Position numbers and translations under genes: made by a program
Source of the DNA: Candidatus Moranbacteria bacterium CG_4_9_14_3_um_filter_45_14
GTDB taxonomy: Bacteria > Patescibacteriota > Minisyncoccia > Moranbacterales > UBA1568
Reading direction: 5' to 3'
NCBI GenBank assembly: GCA_002790675.1
Contig: PFVP01000062.1
Span: 1-6,480, forward strand
Length of the DNA stretch: 6,480 nt
Shown: positions 6,018 through 6,480 of the stretch, piece after piece
Position numbering within the stretch: position 1 is the stretch's first letter
How the letters are laid out: each line of letters opens with the position of its first letter
Notes under the pieces: model-generated
Seen by the model: the letters and a program-made list of their open reading frames with translations, nothing else
Told to the model about the DNA's origin: nothing
Database searches by the model: none

Positions 6018-6480
6018 CTATTGAATGTTGCTCACGACACTCGCCAATGTCGGACTCGCAGACCATTTCACGATTTGTTTTCCATCGGCATCAACCTGTA
6101 CCAATGTATGTTGCATTATCACACCATACTTCTGCTTCAAATCAGTATACTTATCATAATCCACCTCGAGAATCGTCACCCCTTTGGGAATATCTTTCAG
6201 GTGAGCACGGATATCCGCATCAAGCGCCTTACAAGAAGGACACCAAGAGGCTCTAAAAAAAAGTAACACTTTCCCATCTTTGGCCTTCGCCAATTTCTCC
6301 GGAGCATACACTTCATAAGAACCCGCTGCCACCACAGCCGGCTGTGTTTCTGCTTCTTTCTTCACATCCTGATCGGCCGTATTCCTCGAAGATTCTTCAT
6401 TGACAAGAGTTGGGGGAGATGTGTCTTCTTTTGTGAAGAATACATAGCCACCTACCACAACCAACACAAGTACGACTCCC
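6018..6480 (-). CDS. Membrane-anchored thioredoxin-family protein (N-terminus beyond window)
   Basis: The frame stays open to position 6480. The codons before the in-frame GTG at 6467 read GVVL, continuing the hydrophobic stretch GVVLVLVVVGGYVFF, so the true start almost certainly lies outside the window. The visible part is an N-terminal membrane anchor, a polar linker of about 35 residues rich in E, T, S and A, and a thioredoxin-like domain. That domain has the active site ASWCPSCKALDADI, with codons for the CPSC motif at 6242-6231. It is expected to act outside the cytoplasm as a thiol-disulfide exchange protein, probably kept reduced by the CcdA encoded next. The normally conserved cis-proline before the TLV strand is replaced by His in GVIMQHTLVQVD (codon 6110-6108). 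The gene ends with TAG, 53 bases before the ccdA ATG. Client proteins are not identifiable from sequence. Confidence 0.9.
   Translation of the reverse strand, partial: GVVLVLVVVGGYVFFTKEDTSPPTLVNEESSRNTADQDVKKEAETQPAVVAAGSYEVYAPEKLAKAKDGKVLLFFRASWCPSCKALDADIRAHLKDIPKGVTILEVDYDKYTDLKQKYGVIMQHTLVQVDADGKQIVKWSASPTLASVVSNIQ

Noticed and set aside
5462..6256. Long plus-strand open frame of 264 codons
   Set aside because: It is antisense to ccdA and the thioredoxin gene, both of which have strong motif support. Its product is low in recognisable structure.

Overview
The window is a fully packed stretch of a bacterial chromosome, or of a contig assembled from environmental DNA. All nine recognisable genes lie on the minus strand, so transcription runs from position 6480 towards position 1. 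Gaps between genes are about 9 to 75 bases, with no stretch near 300 bases lacking a gene. The sequence is moderately AT-rich and the spacers are very AT-rich. Short divergent enzymes, very tight packing and mostly missing Shine-Dalgarno sites fit a member of the Patescibacteria (CPR), perhaps Parcubacteria. That placement is inferred from protein style and is not proven. TAA, TAG and TGA all appear as stops, and no gene contains an in-frame TGA, so the standard bacterial code fits.

In transcription order, the first block concerns extracytoplasmic thiol chemistry. It holds a membrane-anchored thioredoxin-fold protein (6480-6018, its N-terminus cut off by the window edge) and a CcdA-type membrane electron carrier (5964-5248). 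A clean 9-bp stem-loop lies between them. A small HAD-family phosphatase-like gene follows (5214-4588).

The second block is sugar-phosphate metabolism: transaldolase (4572-3637), a two-part SIS-domain sugar-phosphate isomerase-like protein (3612-2677), ribose-5-phosphate isomerase B (2601-2152) and a ribulose-phosphate 3-epimerase family protein (2142-1507). A membrane-anchored DUF3179 protein (1493-447) comes next. The last gene is the first 142 codons of glucose-6-phosphate dehydrogenase (428-1), which runs off the low-coordinate edge. This gene is easy to miss because it is open at the window edge and a plus-strand shadow frame covers it.

Together the second block encodes much of a pentose phosphate pathway: an oxidative entry step (Zwf) and interconversion of C5 sugars (Rpe, RpiB) and of C3/C4/C6/C7 sugars (Tal). 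The SIS protein may supply a missing hexose-phosphate isomerase step. Transketolase, 6-phosphogluconolactonase and 6-phosphogluconate dehydrogenase are not in view. The exported thiol proteins and the CPLC-containing DUF3179 protein may form a second functional thread on the same transcript.

I found no mobile element, CRISPR array, tRNA, rRNA, phage gene or clearly new system. The points worth a second look are substitutions at normally conserved catalytic or structural positions in Rpe and the thioredoxin, the unassigned SIS and DUF3179 proteins, the stem-loop ahead of ccdA, and the SD-poor translation starts.
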